This document shows, in pieces, positions 1 to 10,255 of a stretch of 64,000 bases of DNA (its first letter is position 1; every line of letters begins with the position of its first letter). Position numbers and translations under genes: made by a program. The notes below the pieces were generated by a model that searched no databases, had not been told where the DNA came from, and was given only the letters and a program-made list of their open reading frames with translations. Source of the DNA: Lantana camara (lineage: Eukaryota > Streptophyta > Magnoliopsida > Lamiales > Verbenaceae); NCBI GenBank assembly GCA_037501455.1, contig CM074858.1, forward strand, positions 74,932,501-74,996,500, given 5' to 3'.

Positions 1-535
1 GTAGCAGACTCTCATAATTTAGTCTTCTGAGTCCCAACAATCCCATGATTATCTCCTATTCCGATTTCACCAAATGTCTCTCTGCCATCGCATCTCTAGA
101 TTCAATCTTCCCATCCCGAATCCTCATCCTTGACTCTAGCTCCATTTGGGAAGTCTCACATCTCTAATTCTCTACATTCTTCCCAGAGTATCCTGTTCAT
201 CTTCCAGGTCTCAGAGAGTTTGCAATCGATCTTCTTTGTCGTAGAACTTGACCAGGGTTTGATAGTATCTTTATAACCTATAAATCACAGCTTACTTCAA
301 GAATAGATGCATGCGATTAGTGCATGCTCATGACACATATTCGATACGAAAGACAAGAATCCGTATAAGATGCAACAAGTGATTCAACAAAATTCTTAAG
401 AGAAGCCAAATTCCATATTCAAGATCGATGCAATGCACACAATATCACATAGTCCCTATGCCGTTCGACTTAAACTGACTCCGACACGACTCAAGAACAC
501 CGGTTTTGCAACCGGGCTCTGATACCACTTAAGGA
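1..535 (-). mobile_element. E0 internal leader region, partial
   Basis: Read on the minus strand, this follows directly from the end of the E0 LTR at 536. It begins with a short spacer and a primer-binding site, then continues as untranslated leader out of the left edge. The first stretch (gttgcaaaacc, then cagtttaagtcg, cggcatagg, gcattgcat) matches the leader of element C after 23475, so E0 and C share one internal family. No coding sequence is visible. The rest of E0 should lie left of the window. Confidence 0.75.
516..527 (-). promoter_or_regulatory. primer-binding site of E0
   Basis: The minus strand reads TGGTATCAGAGC, the usual plant primer site complementary to the 3' end of initiator-Met tRNA, starting 8 nt inside the LTR end at 536. 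It fixes E0's direction (leftward) and shows that the LTR at 536-4405 is its 5' LTR. Confidence 0.9.
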
Positions 536-1003
536 TGTAGCACCCCGCACGTGAGGCACCACATCCCCCGCACTAAGGCTCAACACGAGTAACGAAATAG
601 TAAATCCGTACCCGTATCAAACCCTAGCGAACGGGAGACAAACATAAAAACCTTCCTAAGCCAGGCGGAGCTAGACCCTGTAATGTTTACCAATCCACAA
701 AATATAATGCATAACGAAGCCAAAATTCAAGTATACAAGCCATAAACGGAATTCGGGCTCTTCAGGCCTCTTTTAAAACATAGCAAAATCCAGTAAAGCC
801 AATTTCATAATAAATACATAGGTATCAAATTTCATAACTTGTTCGAGTTCAAGGTATAGTAGAACAAATCATACATAATTCCAATACCAATATGAGTGCA
901 GAGACTCCCTAACCTAACTCGACCCACTTAAAACTCCAAACCTCCGCCTAGCCCGAAATTCCAAAGCCAAACCTGCACACTAAAGTGTTGGGGAGGGAGA
1001 GGG

Positions 1004-1022
1004 TCAGTCTCTAGAAGACTGA
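1004..1022 (-). repeat. LTR hairpin before acceptor (E0)
   Basis: TCAGTC, 7 bases, GACTGA. It is the E0 copy of a small stem found upstream of the acceptor-like site in most LTRs of the window. Confidence 0.6.
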
Positions 1023-2579
1023 GTGAGCAGGAGCGATAAATATATATAAAACATGCACATGCAAGTCATAAATCCCGAGCAAGGTTTTATTTGAATTTAG
1101 TTCCCGATAAGGCAAGAGAATGACCAATCAATGCTCGGATTTATGACGAATTCATATTAAATTCATTACGTTCATAAATCATACATAATTATAAGGCTCG
1201 GCGAGTGAGCGTGCACAAACTCCAACCAAACTCCGACCGTGTACGACAAATATCAATAATATATTGATTAGGTGATCATGCAATATATCATAATACAGGC
1301 AGACCATAAATCAAGTCCTAAATATATTGTTTGGGCAATCCGATTCCCGGCCTTCCCGCACAGTGCCTATCAATCGATAATCAATCAGTCAATCAATCAT
1401 TCAATTATAATTAATTCCAACCTTCTTCCTCCGGGTTGGTGGTGGGTTTGCAAGGCCCGACCACCCTGTCTTTGACCAAAAGGGGTTACATGACTCCCCA
1501 GATGGCACTCAGCTCCCTTTCCCCGCCAATCTCCTGACGAGGTCCAGTACCGCTGTTTAAATAGTGGGACTAGTATATGGGATCCCCGTCAGCCCTTGCT
1601 TCCTCGGTTAGCCACATACACTAAGTCCCGGGGCCCGTGAACATAACATCTTTACATAATCTCGCCAAACATATCAATACATACATATGATACATACTAT
1701 AAGAAATCATACCTTACCGTGTAATTCGGCATATGCTATATACGTACCTCTCCGTGTCATCCTACTCCATAGCTAGCATGAAGACACACGGTTTGGAGCA
1801 TAGCCTCATTACAAAACCATTTTTAAGCTTATGTACGCTCATACATATAATTCAGAAGAATTTACTCGATAGCTTCGTTTGAAAACCATATATATATATA
1901 ATCATAGGGTTTTTGGCCAAAGCTTTTCACATAAGGGTTGTAGGGTTTGTTACATAGCTAAAACGAAAACCACCCTCACCTTAACCGTGATGAAACAAGG
2001 AACGAGTTATCAAGTGCTTGAACGATCAAAAGCTCTCCACCCTGGAGACAAACTGTACAAAAGACCACAAGACGTGTTCGTGAGACTCAAGACTCTAAAT
2101 GAACCATATATGACGCACGGCAATGCTCAAGCATGATATGAAGGCATAAAGATCATATTAAGTCATGAAAATCATATAACCAATTCATTCACTTGTTCAA
2201 TCATAGATCCTTCAATTCATACTTCCAATCCAATAATTCAAGAATCCAAATAAGGGCACAGAACATGTTCAAGCTCGTCCATAATGTTACCATATACTTC
2301 ATATTACATAACATAGCATATATTCAAGGTTGGGCAACAAGAAGAAGTGATAAGATATAGAAAATAAGCGAGGCGATTCATAAACGACACATAAACACCC
2401 ATAACCGGCATTAAGTAAAAGCATGCCTATAGCACATCCAAATGCCATGAAATTAAACCAAAATACTCCTAACACATAGTACAACAAGTTCATAGTTCAA
2501 CATAAAGGGAGATAAAGTCATTAAGGATGGGAAACAAATCAAAAACCGAAAAGGAAGCAACACGGACTGCACATGGGAA

Positions 2580-2703
2580 GTGACACGGGGGTGTCACCAA
2601 CCCTTGCCCAACTGAGCCACGGGCGTGGCTCAGTACAGAGCTGCCCAGAGAGTGTGACACGCCCGTGTCTCCCTCTTATGAGTAAATGAGACACGGGGGT
2701 GTC
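2580..2703. repeat. GC-rich palindrome cluster (E0 LTR)
   Basis: Four perfect inverted repeats lie close together: GTGACAC/GTGTCAC with GGGG loop (2580-2597), ACTGAGCCAC/GTGGCTCAGT with GGGC loop (2611-2634), GACACG/CGTGTC (2656-2669) and GACAC/GTGTC (2690-2703). They lie inside the candidate LTR intron. Confidence 0.85.
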
Positions 2704-4003
2704 ACGGTACAGAACTTAATCCCCTTTGAAATTTTTCCGGCAAAACTGAACTCAAACAAACTCAATCCAAAGGCATACCAAATGAACTCCAAATGCTCTG
2801 AAACTTCATATACAACATATTTGGCATGTTATGAACATTTTGCATTTAGAGTGCAAAAGCTAAATCACACGTTAAGATCATCGAAACCGTGAAACAAAAC
2901 TGGGTCGCTACAATCGGACATATGAGCCCTAATGATTCTATCATGCCTTGATCAAGTACTTAGGGCTTGAATTTGGATCTGAAACTTTGGGGAATGCATG
3001 CTAACATACCAAACAACTAATATACATCATATATATGCAAAATGGTACAATTTAAAGCACATTAGAATGACCAACAACTTACCAAACACAACAGCAACAA
3101 ATCTGTCATGGTGCATGCATAGAAACAGGCCATGTATTTCGGTTTTGAGGCTTCAAATGGATCCAAATACTTGAAACATGAATGCTAACACATATAACAA
3201 TAAGTGTACATCAACTCCATGCATTTTCACACGAAATGGAGGCCATATGATCATGCAACAACACCAAATTTCACACAGCAGTTCGAAAACAGGGGAAAAT
3301 AGTTTGATCACCAAGTTTGGAGCTCCATAACTCAAAATTTTATAAAAGGAGCAAGAGAAGAAATCCTCCTAACATCATATACTATCAGTTAGGAAAGAAA
3401 TAAGCCAAGAACCAAGTTCATATGATCATGTTTAAGCAAGGAATTCAGCCACACAAGTAAATAGGTCACTAGGACAAAAATCCCTAAAAGTTCATACTAA
3501 TCTCATAATTCAAACCCTAATCAAATCTGATCCAAATCATGTTTTAAATAGATGAAATCAAACATAATTGAGTAGAGAAGACATAAATATTCATACCTTG
3601 AAGTTTTGGTGAAGAAAGATGGTGATTTGAGCTCAAAATCACAAAGGATGGCCAAGGGTTTCTCTCCTTCTTCTCTTCTCCCTTCTCTCGATCAGTTGCA
3701 GAATGAGAGGAGATATTTTGGCTCGGTTTCTGCAGCTAAAAGGGTAGGAGAAAGGGTTAACCCATGGTAGATAAGTCATGGTTAAGGTGTGGTTAAGTTA
3801 AGAGGGGTTATGGGGTCCCACCATGAAGACTAGTCAACATAAGGGCTCTTCTTGCACGAGTTGTCCGTTACGGTTGGATTTTGGAGGTCTTAATGATCTC
3901 AAAAAGGTATGAGGCTTCTTCCATTGTCTCCGAATCGTCGATACGAAGGCAACGGAGTTGACGGAATTCGAATCCGAATTCCCGAGCTCAAGATATCACG
4001 CAC

Positions 4004-4049
4004 GGAACCAAGGGTGCGCTAATTGCTCGTTAGCCCCCGACTTGGTTCC
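4004..4049. repeat. 46-bp U3 inverted repeat (E0)
   Basis: GGAACCAA ... TTGGTTCC outer arms with inner GCTAA/TTAGC arms, 46 bp overall. The same structure at the same length occurs in M (twice), C and A. Confidence 0.8.
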
Positions 4050-4405
4050 AAAAATCAAAATAAATTCATAAACACGTCAATTGAATCCGAAAACATAAAC
4101 CGAGCACATAGGCACGTTCATAACACACATATTTACGACATATTAAATTTTCACGCCAATCCAGTATCATTTCATATAAGAACGAAGTAGAAATAAAACA
4201 CTCAAGCGCATGAACGAATTCATATTGTTATAAATAAATTACTAAACTTAAATTCCATATTAATTAAATTAAATAACAAAAGTTTACGGTTTTAAATCAA
4301 ATAAAAACACTTATAAACAATTAATCATATAATTAAATACTTAATTTGCGCAATTTTTAAACAAATACGTCACATTACTTTAAACTGAAAAACGGGGGCG
4401 TTACA

Positions 4406-6022
4406 TTTTCCAACTGGAACCACGATTATACTATCGTATCATATGTTTTGAAATTCAAAGCTAAACCTTGTTTTGAACTATCCCTTTTATCGGGACATTC
4501 TCTTGAAAGGATCATTCATACTTTAATAGTATACATTGATCAACAGTACATGTTTTCCAAAGTTCTGCATTCTTGTTCAAAGACAGTTACATGTTTGCAT
4601 ATGTTTTCAAAGTACAGACAGAATCACATGTTTTCAGACAGAATCATATGTTTTACAGACAGCATCATATGTTACAGTTACAGTTTCACATGTTATAGTT
4701 AGCATACTGGAGTGTTACTCTGGTCACTGCTAATCTTAAATGCAAGCATACAGTTTACAGTTTGGGCCTGGCGGTTATGTGTGGAGGTGATGCTCGGGAG
4801 GTGAGCGCCAACGACATCACCAATACCGGCCGCCACACTTAGACTATTGACACCGACTTTTAACAGGAGGTTTGTTAAGTCAGGACAATTTGTCTGGGAA
4901 CGGACAACAAATCTGTTCCCATTACATGTTTACAGGTCACCTAGGGCTAGCTACCCGAAGTGACAACCGGTGGAGGATGGTGCATGTTTGTATGCGTTGG
5001 TAAGAGTTGTTGTTGACCTTGGTCCGATAGTCTACTATGTACGGAGTTGTTGTTGACCTTGGTCCGATGCTCTACTATATGTGGGGTTATTGTTGATCTT
5101 GGTCCGATACTCTACTAAACGTGGAATTATCGTTGATCCTGGTCCGACACTCTACTGAATCATGTTTTCTGGAGTAAGGATGGAGGAGCCTAGCTTGCGG
5201 GCAAAATTCTGTTTCATAAAGGATGGTTCATATCTGGAAAAGTTCACTTTACCCTTATCCCGTTTTATGAAAGAACTATGAACCATCAACAGCATATGTG
5301 TGCGCGTGTGATAGCATTCATGAAAATGTTTTATAACGTGCATTCTTTTACAGCATCACATTCAAAGAGTTTTATCAATCGAACTTGTTTCAAGTTCTTC
5401 TTTAAAGCATTGCATTTAACAGTTTCGAACTTTACTTCAAGTTCTTTAATTCAGTACTTTCTTTAAAGTATTCCCTCGCTTAGTCCTTTTGACTAATACC
5501 TCTCCCGTTTTCTTGCCTCGTGGTTTCAGGTCTTGCAGCCGCAGTCTAGAGGTATCTTGAAGCTCTAGATTGTCATTTTTGTTTCAGTCAGGACTTAGTA
5601 TTACTTCCTCTTTCGTGTCCTGCATATGTTTTATGGCTGCATCACTTTATGTTTCTGTATATGTTTTTGAATACTTGAGTATCTTCGTTACACTCTTTCT
5701 GCTACTCTGTTACCGATATTTTGAACTCTGCTGTATCGGTACTTATATGTGAATCTGTTATATGTTCTGATATGTCGAGTCTCTCTTACACGATCAATAT
5801 GTTCTTGCTTGTTACATGCCATCACGCACATGTTTTGAAAAGTTTTAAAATACTCTGATTTTCCGCTGCATAGCCACATCGTTGTACATGTATAGTTCTG
5901 ATAGATAGCCATTCGCTGGAGTATTTCTTAAGTGATGGCTCACACCATTATTTGAGAGGTGCTTCAGTGCGGGGGTTGAGACGCCGCTCTCCTCTTGTTC
6001 TGGTACGGGTGGGGGCGTTACA
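4406..6022 (+). repeat. E1 5' LTR, right part only
   Basis: Collinear with 14809-16381 of the 3' LTR. It lacks the first 2528 bp, including the TATA box seen in the 3' copy at 13361. It ends in GGGGCGTTACA before the primer site. It carries the hairpin TTAGTC/GACTAA (5480-5496) and the acceptor-like TTTCAG ending at 5529. The missing part is probably beyond the E0 insertion, to the left. Confidence 0.9.
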
Positions 6023-6030
6023 GCCTGAGG

Positions 6031-6042
6031 TGGTATCAAAGC
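6031..6042 (+). promoter_or_regulatory. primer-binding site of E1
   Basis: TGGTATCAAAGC, one base from the usual initiator-Met tRNA complement TGGTATCAGAGC, 8 nt after the LTR end. Confidence 0.88.
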
Positions 6043-6209
6043 ATCGGGTTAAGTAAGAAGAGACTTAACCTAGATTGCTCTCATGTTGCATCATAGATTG
6101 TTCACGCATTGCATCCAGGATCATTCTCATATTGCATCGAGACGGGATATTTGGGGATTGCATGGTTCTGTTATCTGGATTTCATATCTGTGGTATCTTC
6201 TGTATAGCT

Positions 6210-6890
6210 ATGGCAGTTCAGCCACACCAGGATCCTAATCAGCAGATGGATGAGGCTTTCTTTGAGCAGTTTGAGGCCCCGCGTACTGTGGCAGTTTCTC
6301 GCCGTGGAGGCACTCGTTTCTACACCTGGCGCAGGTCTAGGAACAGTGGCAGACCTGGGTATTCCTATCCTAACAGAGTTGTGCACTATCTCGAGTCTGA
6401 GAGAGATGGTTACTTTCAGGAGTATCAGAGGACCCGTGAGGTCAGGTTGGAGTCTCTGCGCTATCAGGATCAGTCACTGCAGTACCAGATTGACAGGGAC
6501 ATCGCTCATGAGCATGCTGCAGAGATGACTCATATTGCTGATCAAAGGGCTGCTCGTATTGTTGAGCTGGAGGCAGATCTTATGCAGATGACTATCGATC
6601 GCGATACCTCTATGGAGCGTCACCAGCACTACCGTGCCCGTGTGAGAGCTCGCCTGTATGATACCTATCACTTATCCGATGAGCAGGCAGTTGAGGAGGT
6701 CGAGGGTCAGTATGTCAGTCAGGCTTCTCAGGAGCCCGAGCCTATGCAGGAGCAGTCTGATGGAGGCGATGGAGGGTCTGATGATGATGATGATGGCGGA
6801 GATGATCCAGCAGGACACGGACAGGGTGAGGTCATTGTCGTTTCTGATGACACCACCAGGGGTTCTTTGGACCACAGTTATCAGGGTTGA
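6210..6890 (+). CDS. extra ORF upstream of gag in E1, unknown function
   Basis: An ORF of 226 codons on the sense strand between primer site and gag. I chose the ATG at 6210 (product begins MAVQPHQDPN) because the upstream in-frame part to 6075 is hydrophobic, Cys-rich and unlike the rest. The product is hydrophilic: an Arg-rich N-terminal part, a heptad-like Glu/Arg/Gln-rich middle (roughly residues 65-165, probable coiled coil), and a very acidic tail with five Asp in a row near residue 190. I see no zinc knuckle, protease or other retrotransposon signature and do not recognise the family. It has no internal stop although many neighbouring elements are riddled with them. About 830 bp separate it from the gag ATG, so it needs its own translation or a spliced message. 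Confidence 0.6.
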   Translation: MAVQPHQDPNQQMDEAFFEQFEAPRTVAVSRRGGTRFYTWRRSRNSGRPGYSYPNRVVHYLESERDGYFQEYQRTREVRLESLRYQDQSLQYQIDRDIAHEHAAEMTHIADQRAARIVELEADLMQMTIDRDTSMERHQHYRARVRARLYDTYHLSDEQAVEEVEGQYVSQASQEPEPMQEQSDGGDGGSDDDDDGGDDPAGHGQGEVIVVSDDTTRGSLDHSYQG

Positions 6891-7723
6891 TTGCTGATGG
6901 GAGATTTTTGTATATAGTACTGATGCATATATATCTATCTATGGATGGCGGACGTATAGCCGGGACAGTTCAGGACTGACTTTTGGATGAGGGGATGTAT
7001 AGCTCTGGTAGATGATCCCCGACTTTTGGCACCACGGATGACGGTTCAGATGACTTGGTACCTACTAGGTTATTTTCAGCAGGGTTGGACGGATTGGTAA
7101 GGCCTGTAAGGGAGTCAACTCGATAGTATCGGGTCCTCCCCATTTTTTTTGAAATAATACTGTTAACATGTGGCCTGTAGTAAATTTTACCAAACCTTGC
7201 ACAGTTATAACACTTTCGGCTTTATGTTGAATATCTGTTTACTGCTTTCCATAACTGTCATTGCATGAGTCTTAGAGTTGCTTCAAGATACCATTAGGAC
7301 CGTTGATAGGATCATGCCATTTCATTTATTGTTAGCATGCTATTATTCTTGATATGTTGGATACGCTTCTGGATATGTTGATCATGCTTCTGATCATGCT
7401 ACAGTTCTTATTAATATGACAGTACACGTTCTGTTCCCGTTTACATGTTGATCATGTTTTGGGATGTGTTATATATGTTTCTGATATGTTGATATGTTAC
7501 CCGAGCTTCTGTTCTCGTTTACATGTTGTCTGACAATTGTTTCTGATTATATGATATGTTTAGAGATCTTGAATCTTTGCTGACATGTTGTTATGGGAAT
7601 GTGTTGTTCTCATACTTATGTGTGACTACGTGAGAATGTGAATACGTGGTTACGGATTCTGTGAATCATTATATGTCATGCATCGAATATATGTATCTGA
7701 ATGCTTATGAATTCAGTATCAAC
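6891..7723 (+). other. E1 untranslated stretch between extra ORF and gag
   Basis: There is no coding signal. It is T-rich with repeated ATGTTGATATGTT-like words. The stretch near 7274-7300 (TTGCTTCAAGATACCA then TAGGACCG) reappears in E3 near 60797, so this leader block is shared between the two elements. Confidence 0.6.
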
Positions 7724-10255
7724 ATGCCACCAAGAAGAGCACCCCGGAATCGTGTACCACCACTGCCACCCCAAAGAGATGTCACGCCACCTCCTGAAAG
7801 AGAAAGAACTCCGGAATTAAGGGATGTGCTACGACAATTTATGAGGGCTTGTGCACCGAGAGATAATCCTCCTAATGAAAGGTCATTGGAGAAGTTTCTG
7901 AGGATGAATCCGCCTAAGTTCTATGGAGAACCGAACGACATAAAGGCTGAGAATTGGATTATTAGTCTTGAGAAGATTTTCGAGGCTATGGAGATCTACC
8001 CAGAGGATCGTGAACGAGTTCGGTATGCTACTTTTCTTATGGAAGGAGCTGCATACAATTGGTGGAAGCACGTTCAGCATATGTGGATTGAGAATAACGT
8101 TGAAGGAAGTTGGGATGAGTTTATCAGAGAGTTTCAGCAGAAGTATACGCCTCAAGTGACTAGTGATGCACGAGAGGCTGAGTTTATGAGTCTGGTTCAG
8201 GGAACTATGAATGTGATGGAGTATGAAGCTAGGTTTGTGAGGCTGATCAAGTATGCGCCTCATATTCTGAATGATGAGCGTCGCAAGACGAAGAGGTTTA
8301 TTGATGGACTGAAGCCTGAACTTCGGTTGGCACTTGCATATTTGGTTAATGAGACCTACAACCAGGCTGTTGATAGAGCGCTAAGGGTTGAAACTGCACA
8401 CAAGGAGATCAAGATAACTACTGCCCGTCAAGGACCTTCTAACCCTAAGCCTTATCAAGGTAATAAGCGACCTTCCGGATCTTTTCCCCAAGGAACTGGA
8501 AAGAGGCCAATGGTAACACCACAACGTCAGCAGCAGAATGCTCCACCGAAACAGCAAGCACAGAAGCAGAAAGCGCCACAGCAGTATCAGAAGGCGCCAC
8601 AACAGCAGAGAGCACCTCAGCCAGGTCCAGAGGAAATTGTTTGCCGATATTGTCGCCGAACGGTACACACTGAGGAGAACTGTGGCAAGAAAGCTGGACA
8701 GTGTTTCGCGTGTGGTTCCCCTGAGCACCAGATGGATAGTTGCCCGCACAAGATCAGGAGATTTGGGGTCCAGGATAAAGGAAAAGGAGTGGTGGGTACG
8801 ACGAACAAACCGGTGGTCAGAGGCAGAGCTTATGCTTTGGATGGTAAGGAGGAGGTTGATCCTTCGTTTGTTGTGGAAGGTATTGTGCACATTCTTAACA
8901 CGCCAGTTAAGGTCTTGTATGACCCTGGCGCTACGCATTCATTTGTTGCTTCTAAATTATGTGCGCATTTACAGTTTCCGCTTGAATACTTTCCATATAA
9001 ATTTGAAGTGAGTTCTCCTTTGGGAACTTGTCTTGTTACGGATCAAGTATATAAACGCTGCCCTATATATATTGGTACCCGTTGTTACCCGACGGATCTG
9101 ATTGAGTTACCGATGACAAGATACGATGTTATACTTGGTATGGATTGGTTGTCTAAGTACCGAGCTAAGTTGGATTGTTACAAGAAAGAGATCATCTTGG
9201 AAGAAGATGAAAGTGGGACATCAGAAGGGAAAGTTGAGAAGTTATCAGTGATTTCTTCGATGGAAGCTAAGAAGTTGATTCAGAAAGGAGCTAGTGGATT
9301 TGTGGCTTATCTTTTGAATAGACCGAAAGATCAACTTAAGATCGAAGAAGTGGAAGTGGTGAACGAATTCCTAGATGTGTTTCCTGAGCATTTGGATTCG
9401 TTACCCCCTGACCGAGAGTTGGAGTTTACGATCGAGACGATATCAGGAGCTGAGCCGTACTCAAAGACACCTTACAGAATGGCACCAGCTGAATTAGATG
9501 AACTGAGAAAGCAATTGGATGAACTGATTGAGTCTGGATATGTTCGACCGAGCACATCACCGTGGGGAGCGCCTGTGCTTTTCGTTAAGAAGAAGGATGG
9601 ATCATTACGTTTATGCATTGACTATCGGGAGTTGAACAGGATGACAATCAAGAATAAGTATCCTCTTCCTCATATCGAAGAGCTGTTCGATATACTTCAA
9701 GGATCGAAGGTCTACTCCAAGTTAGATCTTAGACAAGGGTATTATCAATTGAAGATAAGGGAAGCAGATATTCCGGAGACTGCTTTCAACAGCCGATACG
9801 GACATTATGAGTTTGTAGTAATACCGTTTGGTTTGACGAACGCACCAGCTGCATTCATGGATATGATGCACCGTATATTCAAGCCGTTTCTTGACAAGTT
9901 TGTAGTGATCTTCATCGACGATATTTTGGTATTTTCGAAGACACCAGAGGAACATGCTGAGCATCTTCGAATCGTGTTACGCACTTTGCTGGATCACAAG
10001 CTATATGCGAAGTTCAGTAAATGTGAGTTCTGGCTTGAGAGAGTTACGTTTCTCGGACACATCATATCAGGATCTGGAATCGAAGTAGATCCCTCGAAGA
10101 TCGAGACGATTATGGATTGGAGGTCACCAAAGAATCCTTCAGAAGTGAGGAGTTTTCTGGGATTAGCTGGTTACTACCGGAGGTTTGTCCAAGATTTCTC
10201 GAAGATAGCTACACCTCTCACTAAGTTGACAAAGAAAGAAGGGAAGTTTGAATAG
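7724..10255 (+). pseudogene. gag-pol: E1 gag-protease-reverse transcriptase part of polyprotein
   Basis: Start chosen at ATG 7724 ([10 protein letters not shown]), since the earlier in-frame part does not look like gag. Gag encodes the capsid/nucleocapsid: a retrotransposon gag core (about residues 55-215), a Gln/Pro-rich linker, then two CX2CX4HX4C zinc knuckles at about 307 and 327. The aspartic protease site reads DPGATHS at about 400 instead of the usual D-S/T-G. Reverse transcriptase follows, with FIDD at 730-733 intact. The frame ends at TAG 10253-10255, just before RNase H, in the same frame as the next segment. The context (KFE stop TEKCE) suggests a former Trp codon, a single G-to-A change. 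Otherwise it looks undamaged. RT makes cDNA from the element RNA inside gag particles. Confidence 0.93.

Larger units (their letters stand above)
973..3596 (-). other. candidate LTR intron of E0
   Basis: On the minus strand CTTCAAG is followed by GTATGAAT (donor after 3597). A pyrimidine-rich stretch and GTGTGCAG (acceptor ending at 973) precede GTTTGGC. The span is about 2.6 kb inside the LTR. Equivalent pairs occur in other LTRs of this window. Splicing is inferred, not shown. Confidence 0.4.
536..4405 (-). repeat. E0 5' LTR (gypsy-type, minus strand)
   Basis: The minus-strand sequence runs from TGTAACGCCCCC (4405) to GGGGTGCTACA (536), 3870 bp with TG...CA ends. Its start matches solo LTR A at 37000 and the 3' LTR of C at 27088; its end has the GTGCGGGGGATGTGGTGC motif shared by these LTRs. 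It abuts position 2529 of E1's LTR (4406 equals 14809), so E0 most likely inserted into E1's 5' LTR. Small ORFs here have no family resemblance. Confidence 0.85.

Noticed and set aside
4448..5466. Several 60-85 codon frames repeated at 14806-15684
   Set aside because: They are the two LTR copies of E1; frame lengths change between copies by single-base differences, as expected for non-coding DNA.
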